Source: Burkholderia latens (GTDB lineage: Bacteria > Pseudomonadota > Gammaproteobacteria > Burkholderiales > Burkholderiaceae). From it: a DNA stretch of 64,000 bases. The notes beneath the pieces were generated by a model. The model was not told the DNA's origin and did no database searches. It was given only the letters and a program-made list of their open reading frames with translations. Shown one piece after another: positions 17,255-26,166 of the stretch (positions within the stretch are counted from its first letter, which is position 1; each line of letters begins with the position of its first letter). The translations under genes were made by a program, and so were the position numbers. The DNA is taken from assembly GCF_001718795.1 (NCBI RefSeq), contig NZ_CP013438.1, positions 2,232,001-2,296,000 on the forward strand, in the 5' to 3' direction.

Positions 17255-17875
17255 TCACGCGACATACATCGCGACACTGACGAACTGGCACAGGCTGCCG
17301 CCCAGCACGAACAGGTGCCAGATACCGTGTCCGTGGCGAATCCGCTCGTCGTTGATGAAGAAGTAGATTCCCGCGCTGTAGATGACGCCGCCGGCCACGA
17401 GCCACACGGCACCGACCGGCGGCAACGCATGGATCAACGGGCGGATCGCGACGAGCGCGAGCCAGCCCATCAGCACATACAGCACCATCGACACGATGCG
17501 CGTGCGCCGGCCCAGCGTGAGCTCCTGCGCGATCCCGAATGCGGCGAGCCCCCAGCTCACGCCGAACAGCGACCAGCCCCACGGGCCACGCAACGTGACG
17601 AGCGTAAACGGCGTGTAGCTGCCGGCGATCAGCAGATAGATCGCCGAATGGTCGCACTTCTGCAAGATCGCCTTCAGCCGCGGATTGCGCACGCTGTGAT
17701 AGGCCGTCGAGATCCCGTAAAGCAGGATCAGCATCGCGCCGTACACGCTGAAGCTCACGATCTTGTAAGGGTCGCGGTCGAGCGCGCCCATCGTCACCAG
17801 CGCGACCAGCCCCGCCACCGACAACACGGCACCGACGAGATGGGAAATGCTGTTGAAACGCTCACCGGCATGCAC
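17255..17875 (-). CDS. Hemolysin III / PAQR-family membrane protein
   Basis: 206-residue inner-membrane protein with seven predicted helices. Family motifs are present: STAYHSV (first His), KCDHSAIYLLIAGSYTPF, and a final HGIWHLFVLGGS supplying further metal-binding His. The name hemolysin III is historical and the cellular role is unclear. It begins with GTG at 17875, preceded by AGGAG. No operon partner is evident. Confidence 0.9.
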   Translation of the reverse strand: MHAGERFNSISHLVGAVLSVAGLVALVTMGALDRDPYKIVSFSVYGAMLILLYGISTAYHSVRNPRLKAILQKCDHSAIYLLIAGSYTPFTLVTLRGPWGWSLFGVSWGLAAFGIAQELTLGRRTRIVSMVLYVLMGWLALVAIRPLIHALPPVGAVWLVAGGVIYSAGIYFFINDERIRHGHGIWHLFVLGGSLCQFVSVAMYVA

Positions 17876-18003
17876 GACGGGTTCTCCTGCGCGGATTCAT
17901 CGGAAAAAAGCAAGCCATATGATACCGGCGAGCGAATCGCGCCGCGCTGAACGCAATCAAGCGCTGCGACGATGGTAAGCGTCGAGCACGCCGCGCGCCC
18001 GCC

Positions 18004-18040
18004 AAAAGAAAAAGCGCCGCGAATTCCTTCACGGCGCTTC
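18004..18040 (-). terminator. Rho-independent terminator of the cstA-ybdD operon
   Basis: On the minus strand an 8-bp stem (AAGCGCCG with CGGCGCTT) and a 12-nt loop run into TTTTTCTTTT. It lies 48 bp past the ybdD-type stop. Confidence 0.85.
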
Positions 18041-18087
18041 GTGGCCGGGTGCCGGACGGGCCTATCGTCCAGCTGCGTCAGCCCGGT

Positions 18088-18294
18088 TCAGCAACACTTC
18101 CCTGCCCCCGATCCGTACCGGGCGTTCTGACGTTCGCGGAAGAATTCCTCATACGTCATCGGCTCGCGGTCTGGATGGGTTTCGCGCATGTGCGCGACGT
18201 AGGTGTCGTAGTCGGGCACGCCTACCATCAGCCGCAACGCCTGCCCGAGGTAACGCCCTGCGCTGCGCAGATCGCTGCCGAGATCGCTGAACAT
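18088..18294 (-). CDS. YbdD/YjiX-family small protein
   Basis: 68-residue DUF466 protein that typically accompanies CstA-type transporters. It has the family segment [13 protein letters not shown] and an [18 protein letters not shown] tail, ending KCC. It lies 12 bp downstream of cstA, so the two form an operon. In E. coli the equivalent pair is linked to pyruvate uptake, and the small protein may adjust the transporter. Confidence 0.92.
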   Translation of the reverse strand: MFSDLGSDLRSAGRYLGQALRLMVGVPDYDTYVAHMRETHPDREPMTYEEFFRERQNARYGSGAGKCC

Positions 18295-18306
18295 CGCGGC
18301 CTCCCG

Positions 18307-20385
18307 TTATCGTCCGCTGCCGAGCGCTTGCGCGGCCGGCATTGCCTCGTACGGCGTCTCGCGCACGGTCGGCTTCGACTCGCGGCGCGCGCGCAGCACG
18401 GCGAGCAGCCCGTACACGGCAATCGACACGACGACGAAGATGAACAGGCCGGCGAGCGCCGCATCGATGTAGTCGTTGAAGATGATCCGCTTCATCTGCG
18501 CGATCGACTTCGCCGGCGCGAGCACCTTGCCTTCGTCGACCGCGGCCTGCAGCTTCGCGGCGTGCGCGAGGAAGCTGACCTTCGGGTTCGCATCGAAAAT
18601 CTTCTGCCAGCCGGCCGTCAGCGTGCAGATCAGCAGCCACGCGGTCGGCACGATCGTCACCCACGCGTAGCGCTCGCGCTTCATCTTGAACAGCACGACG
18701 GTGCCGAGCACCAGCGCGATCGCGGCAAGCATCTGGTTCGAGATGCCGAACAGCGGCCACAGCGTGTTGATGCCGCCGAGCGGGTCGACCACGCCCTGAT
18801 ACAAGAAGTAGCCCCACGCGGCCACGCACAGCGCGGTGGCAACGAGGTTCGCAGGCAGCGACTCGGTGCGCTTGAGCGCCGGATGGAAGGTACCGAGCAG
18901 ATCCTGCAGCATGAAGCGGCCCGCGCGCGTGCCGGCGTCGACGGCCGTCAGGATGAACAGCGCCTCGAACAGGATCGCGAAGTGATACCAGAACGCCATC
19001 ATCGCTTCGCCGCCGATCACCTGGTGCAGGATGTGCGCCATGCCGACCGCCAGCGTCGGCGCGCCGCCCGCACGCGCGATGATCGTCGTTTCGCCGACGG
19101 CCTTGGCCGTCTGCGTGAGCATGTCCGGCGTCAGCACGAAGCCCCATTGCGTGACCGTGTTTGCGACTGCTTCCGGCGTCGAGCCGAGCACGGCGGCCGG
19201 CGCGTTCATCGCGAAGTAGATGCCCGGCTCGATCACGCACGCGGCGACCAGCGCCATGATCGCGACGAACGATTCCATCAGCATCGCGCCATAACCGATG
19301 AAGCGCGCGTTGGTTTCGTTGTCGAGCAGCTTCGGCGTCGTGCCCGACGAGATCAGCGCGTGGAAGCCCGATACCGCGCCGCATGCGATCGTGATGAACA
19401 GGAACGGGAACAGGTTGCCCGACCACACCGGGCCCGTGCCGTCGACGAACTTCGTCAGCGCCGGCATCTTCAGTTCGGGTGCGACGACAAGGATGCCGAT
19501 CGCGAGGCCCAGGATCGTGCCGATCTTCAGGAACGTCGACAGGTAGTCGCGCGGCGCGAGCAGCAGCCACACCGGCAGCACCGAAGCGACGAAGCCGTAG
19601 CCGATCAGGATCCACGTGAGCTGCGTGCCGCTGAACGTGAACCACGCGGCGAGTGCGGGCGAATCGTGCACGGTCTGGCCGAATGCGATCGACGCCATCA
19701 GCAGCACGAAGCCGATGATCGACACTTCGCCGATGCGGCCCGGACGAATGTAGCGCGTGTAGACGCCCATGAACAGCGCGATCGGAATCGTCGCGGCGAC
19801 GGTGAACGTGCCCCACGGCGAATTCGTCAGCGCCTTCACGACGATCAGCGCGAGCACCGCGAGGATGATCACCATGATCAGGAACGCGCCGAACAACGCA
19901 ATCACGCCGGGCACCGTGCCGAGCTCCATCTTGACGAGGTCGCCGAGCGAACGTCCGTCGCGGCGCGTCGAAATGAACAGCACGATGAAGTCCTGCACGG
20001 CGCCGGCGAACACGACACCGGCGAGAATCCACAGCATGCCGGGCGTATAGCCCATCTGCGCGGCGAGCACGGGCCCGACGAGCGGGCCGGCGCCGGCGAT
20101 CGCGGCGAAGTGATGGCCGAACAGCACGTACTTGTTGGTCGGCACGTAGTCGAGGCCGTCGTTGTACTTGACCGCCGGCGTCATCCGCAGCCCGTCGAGC
20201 TGCATGACCTTGATGGCGATGAAACGGCTGTAGAAGCGATATGCGATCAGATATACGCAGACCGCGGCGATCACGATCCATAGCGCGCTGACGCGTTCGC
20301 CGTGTGCGAGCGCGATCGTCCCGAACGCGAACGCGCCGAGCAGCGCGACCGCGATCCAGAGCAGGGTACTGGAAGCCCGATTCAT
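18307..20385 (-). CDS. cstA: Carbon starvation protein CstA, pyruvate/peptide transporter
   Basis: 692-residue inner-membrane protein with about 16 hydrophobic helices; CstA/BtsT proteins import pyruvate and possibly peptides. The CstA core is clear: GHHFAAIAGAGPLVGPVLAAQMG near residue 90 and the ISSGTTPKLLDNETNARFIGYG segment in the middle. The start at 20385 has AGGAG 5 nt upstream; a longer frame to 20439 is rejected. Three TACGTA palindromes lie 150-180 bp upstream and may be regulatory. Confidence 0.95.
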   Translation of the reverse strand: MNRASSTLLWIAVALLGAFAFGTIALAHGERVSALWIVIAAVCVYLIAYRFYSRFIAIKVMQLDGLRMTPAVKYNDGLDYVPTNKYVLFGHHFAAIAGAGPLVGPVLAAQMGYTPGMLWILAGVVFAGAVQDFIVLFISTRRDGRSLGDLVKMELGTVPGVIALFGAFLIMVIILAVLALIVVKALTNSPWGTFTVAATIPIALFMGVYTRYIRPGRIGEVSIIGFVLLMASIAFGQTVHDSPALAAWFTFSGTQLTWILIGYGFVASVLPVWLLLAPRDYLSTFLKIGTILGLAIGILVVAPELKMPALTKFVDGTGPVWSGNLFPFLFITIACGAVSGFHALISSGTTPKLLDNETNARFIGYGAMLMESFVAIMALVAACVIEPGIYFAMNAPAAVLGSTPEAVANTVTQWGFVLTPDMLTQTAKAVGETTIIARAGGAPTLAVGMAHILHQVIGGEAMMAFWYHFAILFEALFILTAVDAGTRAGRFMLQDLLGTFHPALKRTESLPANLVATALCVAAWGYFLYQGVVDPLGGINTLWPLFGISNQMLAAIALVLGTVVLFKMKRERYAWVTIVPTAWLLICTLTAGWQKIFDANPKVSFLAHAAKLQAAVDEGKVLAPAKSIAQMKRIIFNDYIDAALAGLFIFVVVSIAVYGLLAVLRARRESKPTVRETPYEAMPAAQALGSGR

Positions 20386-20734
20386 GGCGTCTCCTGGTCT
20401 CCAATGTGTTTTTGACTGGATGCGGTGAGGCCGCCGCACCCGCGTGACGTCGATGCGTCGTGCCGCGGCTCGGGAAAGCCACGGCGGTGGGGCGTAGTAT
20501 TCCGCGCGACGGGGGAGACTTACAAGCGCATAACTACGTATGCGGGGCTACGTAGAATTACGTAGATGTGTGCGCATCGTCCGGGCGAACCCAACGGCAG
20601 TGCGCTCGCGCAGTCAGCCTCGAAACGGCCGGCAACGGATGTGCCGGCCCTTCGCGAGTGATTTTCGCAACACGCACCGCCGTGCGACCGCGTCGATGCG
20701 GCAGCCAGCGCCATGCGCACGGCGATACCGCGCG
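20386..20734. other. Region upstream of cstA with clustered TACGTA sites
   Basis: 349 bp between the AGCS stop and the cstA start, both minus strand. TACGTA occurs at 20535-20540, 20549-20554 and 20559-20564, with steps of 14 and 10 bp. This is far above expectation for GC-rich DNA. Likely a regulatory area for cstA. Confidence 0.45.
20535..20564. promoter_or_regulatory. Cluster of three TACGTA palindromes upstream of cstA
   Basis: Two of the copies extend to CTACGTA or TACGTAG, and the last two are 10 bp apart, one helical turn. A repressor or activator array for cstA is inferred; no regulator gene is adjacent. Confidence 0.35.
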
Positions 20735-22225
20735 CTACGAGAGCCGCTCGGATTGGACCACGGGCGTCGGCCGGCGGTCCGTATCGGCGTTGGCCGAAGC
20801 CGGCTGCTCCCAGAACGTCGCGTTCGCGATGCCGAGCGCGGCCGGGTCGAACGTCGGCTCGCGCCCCGCCCGCTTCTGCGCCTCGTAATCGCGCAGCGCG
20901 TTGAGCGCGGGCTTCTGCAGCAGCAGGATCGCGACGATGTTGAGCCAGGCCATCAAACCGACGCCGATATCGCCGAGCGCCCATGCGACGCTCGCGCTCT
21001 TCACCGCACCGTACAGCGTCGCCAGCAGGATCACCGCGCGCAGCACGAACGTGCCGGCGGCGCTGCTGCGTGTGCGGCTCAGGTAGACGACGTTGGTTTC
21101 CGCAATGTAGTAGTACGCGAGGATGGTCGTGAACGCGAAGAAGAACAGCGCCATCGCGACGAAGGCCGCGCCGAAGCCGGGCAGCACCGATTCGACCGCC
21201 ATCTGCGTATAGCCGGGGCCCGCCTCGACGCCCGCCGCGCCCGAGAACAGTGCGCGGCCGTTCGGCGCGATCACGTTGTACGCGCCGGTGATCAGGATCA
21301 TGAAGCCCGTTGCCGAGCAGACGAACAGCGTATCGACATAGACGGAGAACGCCTGCACGAGCCCTTGCTGCGCCGGGTGCGTCACTTCCGCGGCCGCCGA
21401 CGCGTGCGGGCCGGTGCCTTGGCCCGCCTCGTTCGAATAGACGCCGCGCTTCACGCCCCACTGGATCGCCATGCCGAGCACCGCGCCGAAGCCGGCCTCG
21501 AAGCCGAACGCGCTCTCGAACACGAGCGCGACGACGCCCGGCAGCCGCTCGATGTCGAGCGCGATCACGACGCATGCGATCAGGATGTAGCCGAGCGCCA
21601 TGAACGGCACGACGATTTCCGCGACGCGCGCGATCCGCTTTACGCCGCCGAAGATGATGAGGCCGAGCAGCAGCACAAGCACCGCGCCGGTGACCGGCTT
21701 CGCCACGCCGAACGAATTCTCGATCGCCGACGAAATTCCGTTCGCCTGCACGCCCGGCAGCAGCAGCCCGCACGCGAGCACGGTGGCAACCGCGAACGCC
21801 ACGGCGTACCAGCGGATCCCGAGCCCCTTCTCGATGTAATACGCGGGGCCGCCACGGTACTGCCCTTCGCGCCGCACCTTGTAGATTTGCGACAGCGTCG
21901 ATTCGACGAACGCGGTGCTCGCGCCCAGGAACGCCACGAGCCACATCCAGAACATCGCGCCGGGACCACCGAACGTGATCGCGGTCGCGACGCCGGCGAT
22001 GTTGCCGGTGCCGACCCGCCCGGACAGCGACATCGCCAGGGCCTGGAATGACGACACGCCTTCGGCCGACGCCTTGCTGCCGCGCATCAGGCGCAGCATC
22101 TCGATGAAGTGGCGCACCTGCGCGAAGCGCGTGCGCAGCGAGAAATACAGGCCAGCCGCGAGACACAAAAAGATGAGCGCGGGGCTCCAGATAACACCGT
22201 TGATCGAGTCGACGAGTTTTTCCAT
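20735..22225 (-). CDS. AGCS-family alanine/glycine:sodium symporter
   Basis: 496-residue inner-membrane amino-acid carrier with about 11 helices. Family signatures are GRVGTGNIAGVATAITFGGPGAMFWMW near residue 70 and SNEAGQGTGPHASAAAEVTHP in the middle. It imports alanine or glycine with Na+ or H+. ATG 22225 is the family start; an extension to 22309 is not supported. A 7-7-7 inverted repeat lies 90 bp upstream. cstA follows on the same strand after 349 bp, probably as a separate unit. Confidence 0.94.
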   Translation of the reverse strand: MEKLVDSINGVIWSPALIFLCLAAGLYFSLRTRFAQVRHFIEMLRLMRGSKASAEGVSSFQALAMSLSGRVGTGNIAGVATAITFGGPGAMFWMWLVAFLGASTAFVESTLSQIYKVRREGQYRGGPAYYIEKGLGIRWYAVAFAVATVLACGLLLPGVQANGISSAIENSFGVAKPVTGAVLVLLLGLIIFGGVKRIARVAEIVVPFMALGYILIACVVIALDIERLPGVVALVFESAFGFEAGFGAVLGMAIQWGVKRGVYSNEAGQGTGPHASAAAEVTHPAQQGLVQAFSVYVDTLFVCSATGFMILITGAYNVIAPNGRALFSGAAGVEAGPGYTQMAVESVLPGFGAAFVAMALFFFAFTTILAYYYIAETNVVYLSRTRSSAAGTFVLRAVILLATLYGAVKSASVAWALGDIGVGLMAWLNIVAILLLQKPALNALRDYEAQKRAGREPTFDPAALGIANATFWEQPASANADTDRRPTPVVQSERLS

Positions 22226-22314
22226 GAGGCGTTTCGGTTGAAAGCGGGTGGACGTGTAGCGAAAGCCGGACTCGTCACGGCGACACGCGAAAGCCGCGAC
22301 GTCGGACAAATCCG

Positions 22315-22335
22315 AATATAACTTTCATTTATATT
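22315..22335. promoter_or_regulatory. AATATAA-N7-TTATATT inverted repeat upstream of the AGCS gene
   Basis: Perfect 7-bp arms with a 7-bp spacer, AT-only in a GC-rich genome, 90-110 bp upstream of the symporter start. It may be an operator or an overlapping promoter element. Confidence 0.4.
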
Positions 22336-22529
22336 ACACGCCTTACGATTTCATTCGAATCCGGGTGAGTCCCGAGCAGCCGGCAGTTCGCCGGACGGAA
22401 CAGTGGCGGGACAGCCCGGCGCGCCGTCGGGCTCGTCATGGCCGAGGGCTCGGTGCCTGATACACGTGTGGGGGGCAGCAGCAGCGGGCAGTGGCCCGTC
22501 GCGTTCGCTTTACTGGAGGATCGGCAGAC

Positions 22530-22558
22530 GGAAGAAAGCCGGCGATGCAGTCGCCGGC
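22530..22558 (-). terminator. Possible terminator downstream of the PRC-barrel gene
   Basis: On the minus strand GCCGGCGA, a 5-nt loop and TCGCCGGC are followed by TTTCTTCC. The stem is perfect but the T-run is interrupted, and it lies 250 bp after the stop, so the assignment is moderate. Confidence 0.45.
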
Positions 22559-22808
22559 ATTGAAGGCATGAGCGGTATTGGCGGCATTGCCGACGCGGCC
22601 GCGGCAGGTTCGCTGCCGCAGCGGCCTGCGCGACGTGCCGTGGCAGCGCGGCAAACGTCGTTCATCCATCGTCGCTCGCCGACGCGATCCGGTCGCCGCG
22701 CGGACGCTGCGCGCCGTGTGTGCCGTGTACGCCGACATCGCCGGCGCAAGGGCCACTTACGGCACGTGCGCGTTCAGGCCCGGCACATTCCGCGCCGGGC
22801 TGCTTGCG

Positions 22809-23237
22809 TCAATGCTTGTCGTCGACCTTCTTCGGCTTCGGCGCCGCGGGCACCTTCGCATACTGGAACGCCGGCGTCGCCTTCAGCGCGTCCTTCGTCG
22901 CGCCCGGCAGATAGATGTTGCCGTTGCGCACGTCAAGCGATGCGATCGGCACCGCGACGTCGTGCGCGGCCACGCCGAGGAACCCGCCGGCCGACACGAT
23001 CGCCGCCGACACGGAGCCGTCCGGCGCGACGATCAGATCGCGCACGGTGCCGACTTTCTGGTTCGCGTCGTTGTAGACGGCCTTGCCGAGCACGCTCTTC
23101 TTCACGCTCCAGCCTTCGAGCAGCGCCTGCGATTGCTCGACGGTCACGCTGAGCGGCTGCGCGCCGGCGATCTGCGCGTGCGCGCTGACGCTCGATGCGA
23201 GGACGGTTGCTGCGATAAGGGTCTTGTAGAACTTCAT
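22809..23237 (-). CDS. Exported PRC-barrel domain protein
   Basis: 142 residues from ATG 23237. A signal peptide covers residues 1-22 (MKFYKTLIAATVLASSVSAHA). The mature protein has one PRC-barrel: LLEGWSVKKSVLGKAVYND, then QKVGTVRDLIVAPDGSV and a closing strand. A Lys/Pro-rich tail follows. PRC-barrel proteins of this type are periplasmic or envelope-associated, often stress-related, without a defined reaction. It is transcribed in the same direction as the DAHP synthase gene but 400 bp downstream of it. Confidence 0.85.
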   Translation of the reverse strand: MKFYKTLIAATVLASSVSAHAQIAGAQPLSVTVEQSQALLEGWSVKKSVLGKAVYNDANQKVGTVRDLIVAPDGSVSAAIVSAGGFLGVAAHDVAVPIASLDVRNGNIYLPGATKDALKATPAFQYAKVPAAPKPKKVDDKH

Positions 23238-23542
23238 GTGCGTTGCACTCCGGTTCGGTTGTTGTTGGCTCCGGGAACGAAGCGACGCGGGCGCAATGGC
23301 TGATCGGTGAGCGCCCCGCGCTTCGTCGGTCGCGTGGCGGCCGGCCGCGCCGCCACTGCGCGTGTGCATGACGGGCCGGTAGCGTCGGGCCACAGCGTGC
23401 AACACGCGGTTCATGGTAGCGACATTCGGCGCAACGTGCGTTGAGCGTGCAGCGTGGCAGGCGGGCCAGGACGGGGAAAGATCAACGATCGTGCGGATAA
23501 AGGCGCGTGCGAGGCGCGACGACAGGCGCTGCGGGATATCGA
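23238..23542. other. Intergenic region upstream of the PRC-barrel gene
   Basis: About 300 bp with no supported gene, promoter side of the PRC-barrel gene. GC-rich throughout. I see no clear hairpin or palindrome. Confidence 0.35.
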
Positions 23543-23650
23543 TCAGCAGAACATCTGCGCGAGCGGGCCGTCGTTCATCTGCGCATCGAACTGCGCATCG
23601 AACTGCGCGGCGGATGCCACCCCGCCATGCAGCGAAACCGCGTCACGCAT
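23543..23650 (-). CDS. Possible 35-residue protein overlapping the end of the DAHP synthase gene
   Basis: ATG 23650 lies inside the last codons of the DAHP synthase gene; start and stop overlap as ATGCGTGA, the form used for translational coupling. The product begins MRDAVSLHGGV, contains a tandem QFDAQFDAQ and ends LAQMFC. Nearly every third base is G or C, as in real genes here. There is no strong ribosome site of its own. It could also be the remnant of a larger gene. Confidence 0.35.
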   Translation of the reverse strand: MRDAVSLHGGVASAAQFDAQFDAQMNDGPLAQMFC

Positions 23651-24773
23651 TGCGCGAATACACCCGGCGATGCCGCACCGCCTCGGCCAGTACGTCGAGC
23701 ACCGGCAGCGTTTGCGCCCAGCTCAGGCACGCATCGGTAATCGACACGCCATACTGCAACGGCACGCCCGGCTTCAGGTCCTGCCGGCCGGCTTCGAGAT
23801 GGCTCTCGACCATCACGCCGACGATCCGGTGCTCGCCCTGCGACAGCTGACGTGCGAGATCCTGCGCAACCTCGATCTGCCGCTCATGCGACTTGTTCGA
23901 GTTCGCATGCGAGCAATCGACCATCACCTGTTCGCGCAACCCGCTCTTGCGCAGCACGGCACAACTCGCCTCGACGTGCTCGGCGTCGTAGTTCGGCCCG
24001 TTCTTGCCGCCGCGCAGAATCACGTGCGCGTCGTCGTTGCCGCGCGTCTCGAAGATCGCGGCCATGCCCATCTTCGTCATCCCCATGAACGCATGGCTCG
24101 CGCGCGCGGCGACGATCGCGTCCGACGCGACCTGCACGCCGCCGTCGGTGCCGTTCTTGAAACCGATGGGGCAACTCAGTCCCGACGCGAGCTGGCGGTG
24201 GCTCTGGCTCTCGGTCGTGCGTGCGCCGATCGCGCCCCACGCGATCAGGTCCGCGATGTACTGCGGACTCAGCAGGTCGAGGAATTCGGTCGACGCCGGC
24301 AGGCCGAGCGCGTTGATGTCGAGCAGCAGCTGGCGCGCGGCGCGCAGCCCCTCGTTGATGCGGAAACTGCCGTCCAGCCGCGGGTCGTTGATGTAGCCCT
24401 TCCAGCCGACCGTGGTGCGCGGCTTTTCGAAGTACACGCGCATCGTGATCAGCAGATCGTCCTTCAGCGCATCGGCGGCGGCCTTCAGGCGGCGCGCGTA
24501 TTCGAGCGCCTGATCGTGGTCGTGGATCGAACAGGGGCCGACGACGAGCAGCAGCCGGTCGTCGCGGCCGTGCAGGATGTCGCCGATCGCGCGGCGCGTG
24601 TCCTCGACAAGCGTCTGCGTCGCGGCGGGCACCGGCAGTTCGTCCTGCAGCAGCGCGGGCGAGATCAGCGGACGCACCGCGCCGATGCGGACGTCGTCGA
24701 TGCGCGTGGTGTCCTGCGTCGCGTCGGCGCTGCCTACCTCGCGATCGTGGGCGGGATTGTCGAGGTTCTGCAT
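23643..24773 (-). CDS. 3-Deoxy-7-phosphoheptulonate (DAHP) synthase, class I (AroF/G/H type)
   Basis: Condenses phosphoenolpyruvate and erythrose 4-phosphate in the first step of aromatic amino-acid synthesis. 376 residues, usual length 350-370. Active-site segments are LLLVVGPCSIHDHDQALEYA (metal and PEP site), RVYFEKPRTTVGWKG, IGFKNGTDG, and MVDCSHANSNKSHERQ. The N-terminal 40 residues carry the helix usually involved in feedback control, but which amino acid inhibits it cannot be read reliably. GGAG precedes ATG 24773. No other aro genes are adjacent. Confidence 0.95.
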   Translation of the reverse strand: MQNLDNPAHDREVGSADATQDTTRIDDVRIGAVRPLISPALLQDELPVPAATQTLVEDTRRAIGDILHGRDDRLLLVVGPCSIHDHDQALEYARRLKAAADALKDDLLITMRVYFEKPRTTVGWKGYINDPRLDGSFRINEGLRAARQLLLDINALGLPASTEFLDLLSPQYIADLIAWGAIGARTTESQSHRQLASGLSCPIGFKNGTDGGVQVASDAIVAARASHAFMGMTKMGMAAIFETRGNDDAHVILRGGKNGPNYDAEHVEASCAVLRKSGLREQVMVDCSHANSNKSHERQIEVAQDLARQLSQGEHRIVGVMVESHLEAGRQDLKPGVPLQYGVSITDACLSWAQTLPVLDVLAEAVRHRRVYSRNA

Positions 24774-24958
24774 GGGGGTTCTCCGGGGGACGTCTTGAAT
24801 GTGTTGCGGGCTCGATTATGGCATTCGCGCGGTGACGCGCGGCGCGCCGCCGTCAGAACGCGCGACGAACGAACGGCGATCCGCACGGGCTCGCCGGGCA
24901 TTCGGCGCGTTGCACGAATGCCGCACGCGCCGCACGTGCGGAGGGCGCGGGCAACCCG

Positions 24959-25669
24959 TCAGCTCGCGGCGCCCGGTGCGTCGACGTCGATGCCGAGTTC
25001 GGTCGCCATCCGCTGGACCAGCGCGTTCAGTCGCGCCACTTCGTCCGACAGCCGCTTCTGCTCCGCCTTCAGCGCCTCGAACTCGGACGGCGGAACGGAA
25101 TCCGCGCCGCCGCCCGTATCCGCACCGGCGTAATCGGCAATGTTGACTTCGCCGCACATCAGATGCATCCAGCGGTTTTCCCGCGCACCGGGCGCGCGCG
25201 GCAGCCGGACAATGAGCGGCTGCGCCCGCGCGGCGAGTTCGTCGAGGAATGCCTCGACCGACGAAATATCGGCGAAGCCGTGCAGGCGCGCGCTGTTCAG
25301 GCGCAGCTCGGCGGCCGTCTGCGGGCCGCGCAGCAGCAGGATCGTCAGCAGCGCGATCGCCTGGCTCGGAATCCCGAGCACGCGGTTCATGTTGTGCTCG
25401 AAACGCGGCACGCGGCTGCTGCTCCCTTCCATCACGAGGCTCAGATGCTTGAGCCCGTCGAGCGCGGTCGTGACTTCGTCCTCGCTGACGTTCATCACCG
25501 GCGAACGCGCGGTTTTCTGGTTGCAGCCGGCCGTCAGCGCGTTCAGCGACAGCGGATAGGTGTCCGGCACCGTGTGCTGCTTTTCGACGAGCACGCCGAG
25601 AATCCGTGCTTCGAGGGGCGTGAGTTCGCGCAGGGCGCGGGGCGTGGGCGTATCCGGCGTGGTGTTCAT
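24959..25669 (-). CDS. YceH-family (DUF480) protein
   Basis: 236-residue protein with two winged-helix-like domains. The family start LTPLEARILGVLVEKQHTVPDTYPLSLNALTAGCNQKT is exact, followed by VMEGSSSRVPRFEHN. A C-terminal coiled-coil-like stretch (EFEALKAEQKRLSDEVARLN) ends the protein. Members are conserved in proteobacteria with no settled role. No operon partner is evident. Confidence 0.92.
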   Translation of the reverse strand: MNTTPDTPTPRALRELTPLEARILGVLVEKQHTVPDTYPLSLNALTAGCNQKTARSPVMNVSEDEVTTALDGLKHLSLVMEGSSSRVPRFEHNMNRVLGIPSQAIALLTILLLRGPQTAAELRLNSARLHGFADISSVEAFLDELAARAQPLIVRLPRAPGARENRWMHLMCGEVNIADYAGADTGGGADSVPPSEFEALKAEQKRLSDEVARLNALVQRMATELGIDVDAPGAAS

Positions 25670-26166
25670 GATGGCGTCGCAGCGTGCAGCGGGTGAAGGG
25701 AAACGGTCGCGGCCCGTCCGGCGTCGCGAACGGGCGAGCCATATGATAGCTCGCGACGTGCGGCACGATGCCGCTCGCCGTCAAGGCGCGCGCACTTGCC
25801 GCGGCCGGCCTTTCGTCCAACGATTCGCTGCGTGCAGCGTCGTGCGACGGTGCGGGCGTTCGGTGGTGCGGATGCTTTTTGCGTGCTCGTTGTTCGTTGT
25901 TCGTTGTTCGTTGTTCGTTGTTCGTTGCTCGTTGCTCGTTGCTCGTTGCTCGTTGCTCGTGCTCGTTGCTCAGTATCGCGTTCCCGTTTGCGCGGCGCGA
26001 ACGGCGGCGCTACGATACGCGTTCGCCCGGACACGCGGCGCCCCGCGCGATCGCGTTCGCAGCCGACTCCGTCGCAGCGCATCAGCGGTCGTGCATGTCG
26101 TGCGTGCGTGCATCCGTGCCGCGCTCGCGTGGTCAACACGGCTCAACCGTTCAAACGCTTATCACC
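25670..26166. other. Divergent region containing a heptanucleotide repeat
   Basis: About 500 bp between the YceH and SDR genes. Its centre is a GTTCGTT/GCTCGTT tandem array. The rest is GC-rich and without recognisable sites. Frames that run through the array give low-complexity translations and are not genes. Confidence 0.5.
25885..25973. repeat. Heptanucleotide tandem repeat (GTTCGTT / GCTCGTT)
   Basis: Ten contiguous 7-bp units from 25885 (one GCTCGTT, five GTTCGTT, four GCTCGTT), then a 6-bp unit and two further degenerate units. The T/C difference at the second base splits the array into two blocks, as expected from slippage expansion. It lies about 195 bp upstream of the SDR start and is a candidate variable-number locus. 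Confidence 0.9.

Larger units (their letters stand above)
22226..22808. other. Intergenic region upstream of the AGCS gene
   Basis: 583 bp. It contains an AT-rich inverted repeat at 22315-22335 next to the AGCS promoter area, a terminator-like hairpin at 22530-22558, and a GC hairpin (GCCCGGC, 9-nt loop, GCCGGGC) at 22778-22800, just past the PRC-barrel stop. Open frames here are Arg-rich and unconvincing. Confidence 0.4.

Noticed and set aside
18049..20283. 744-codon plus-strand open frame opposite cstA
   Set aside because: Shadow frame; the cstA reading on the minus strand is unambiguous.
22778..22800. GC hairpin as terminator of the PRC-barrel gene
   Set aside because: The stem is good but there is no T-run on either strand.
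22403..23152. 249-codon plus-strand frame opposite the PRC-barrel gene
   Set aside because: Ala/Arg-rich; the minus-strand gene has a signal peptide and a clear domain.
25885..25973. Candidate CRISPR array
   Set aside because: Units are contiguous 7-mers with no spacers and there are no cas genes.
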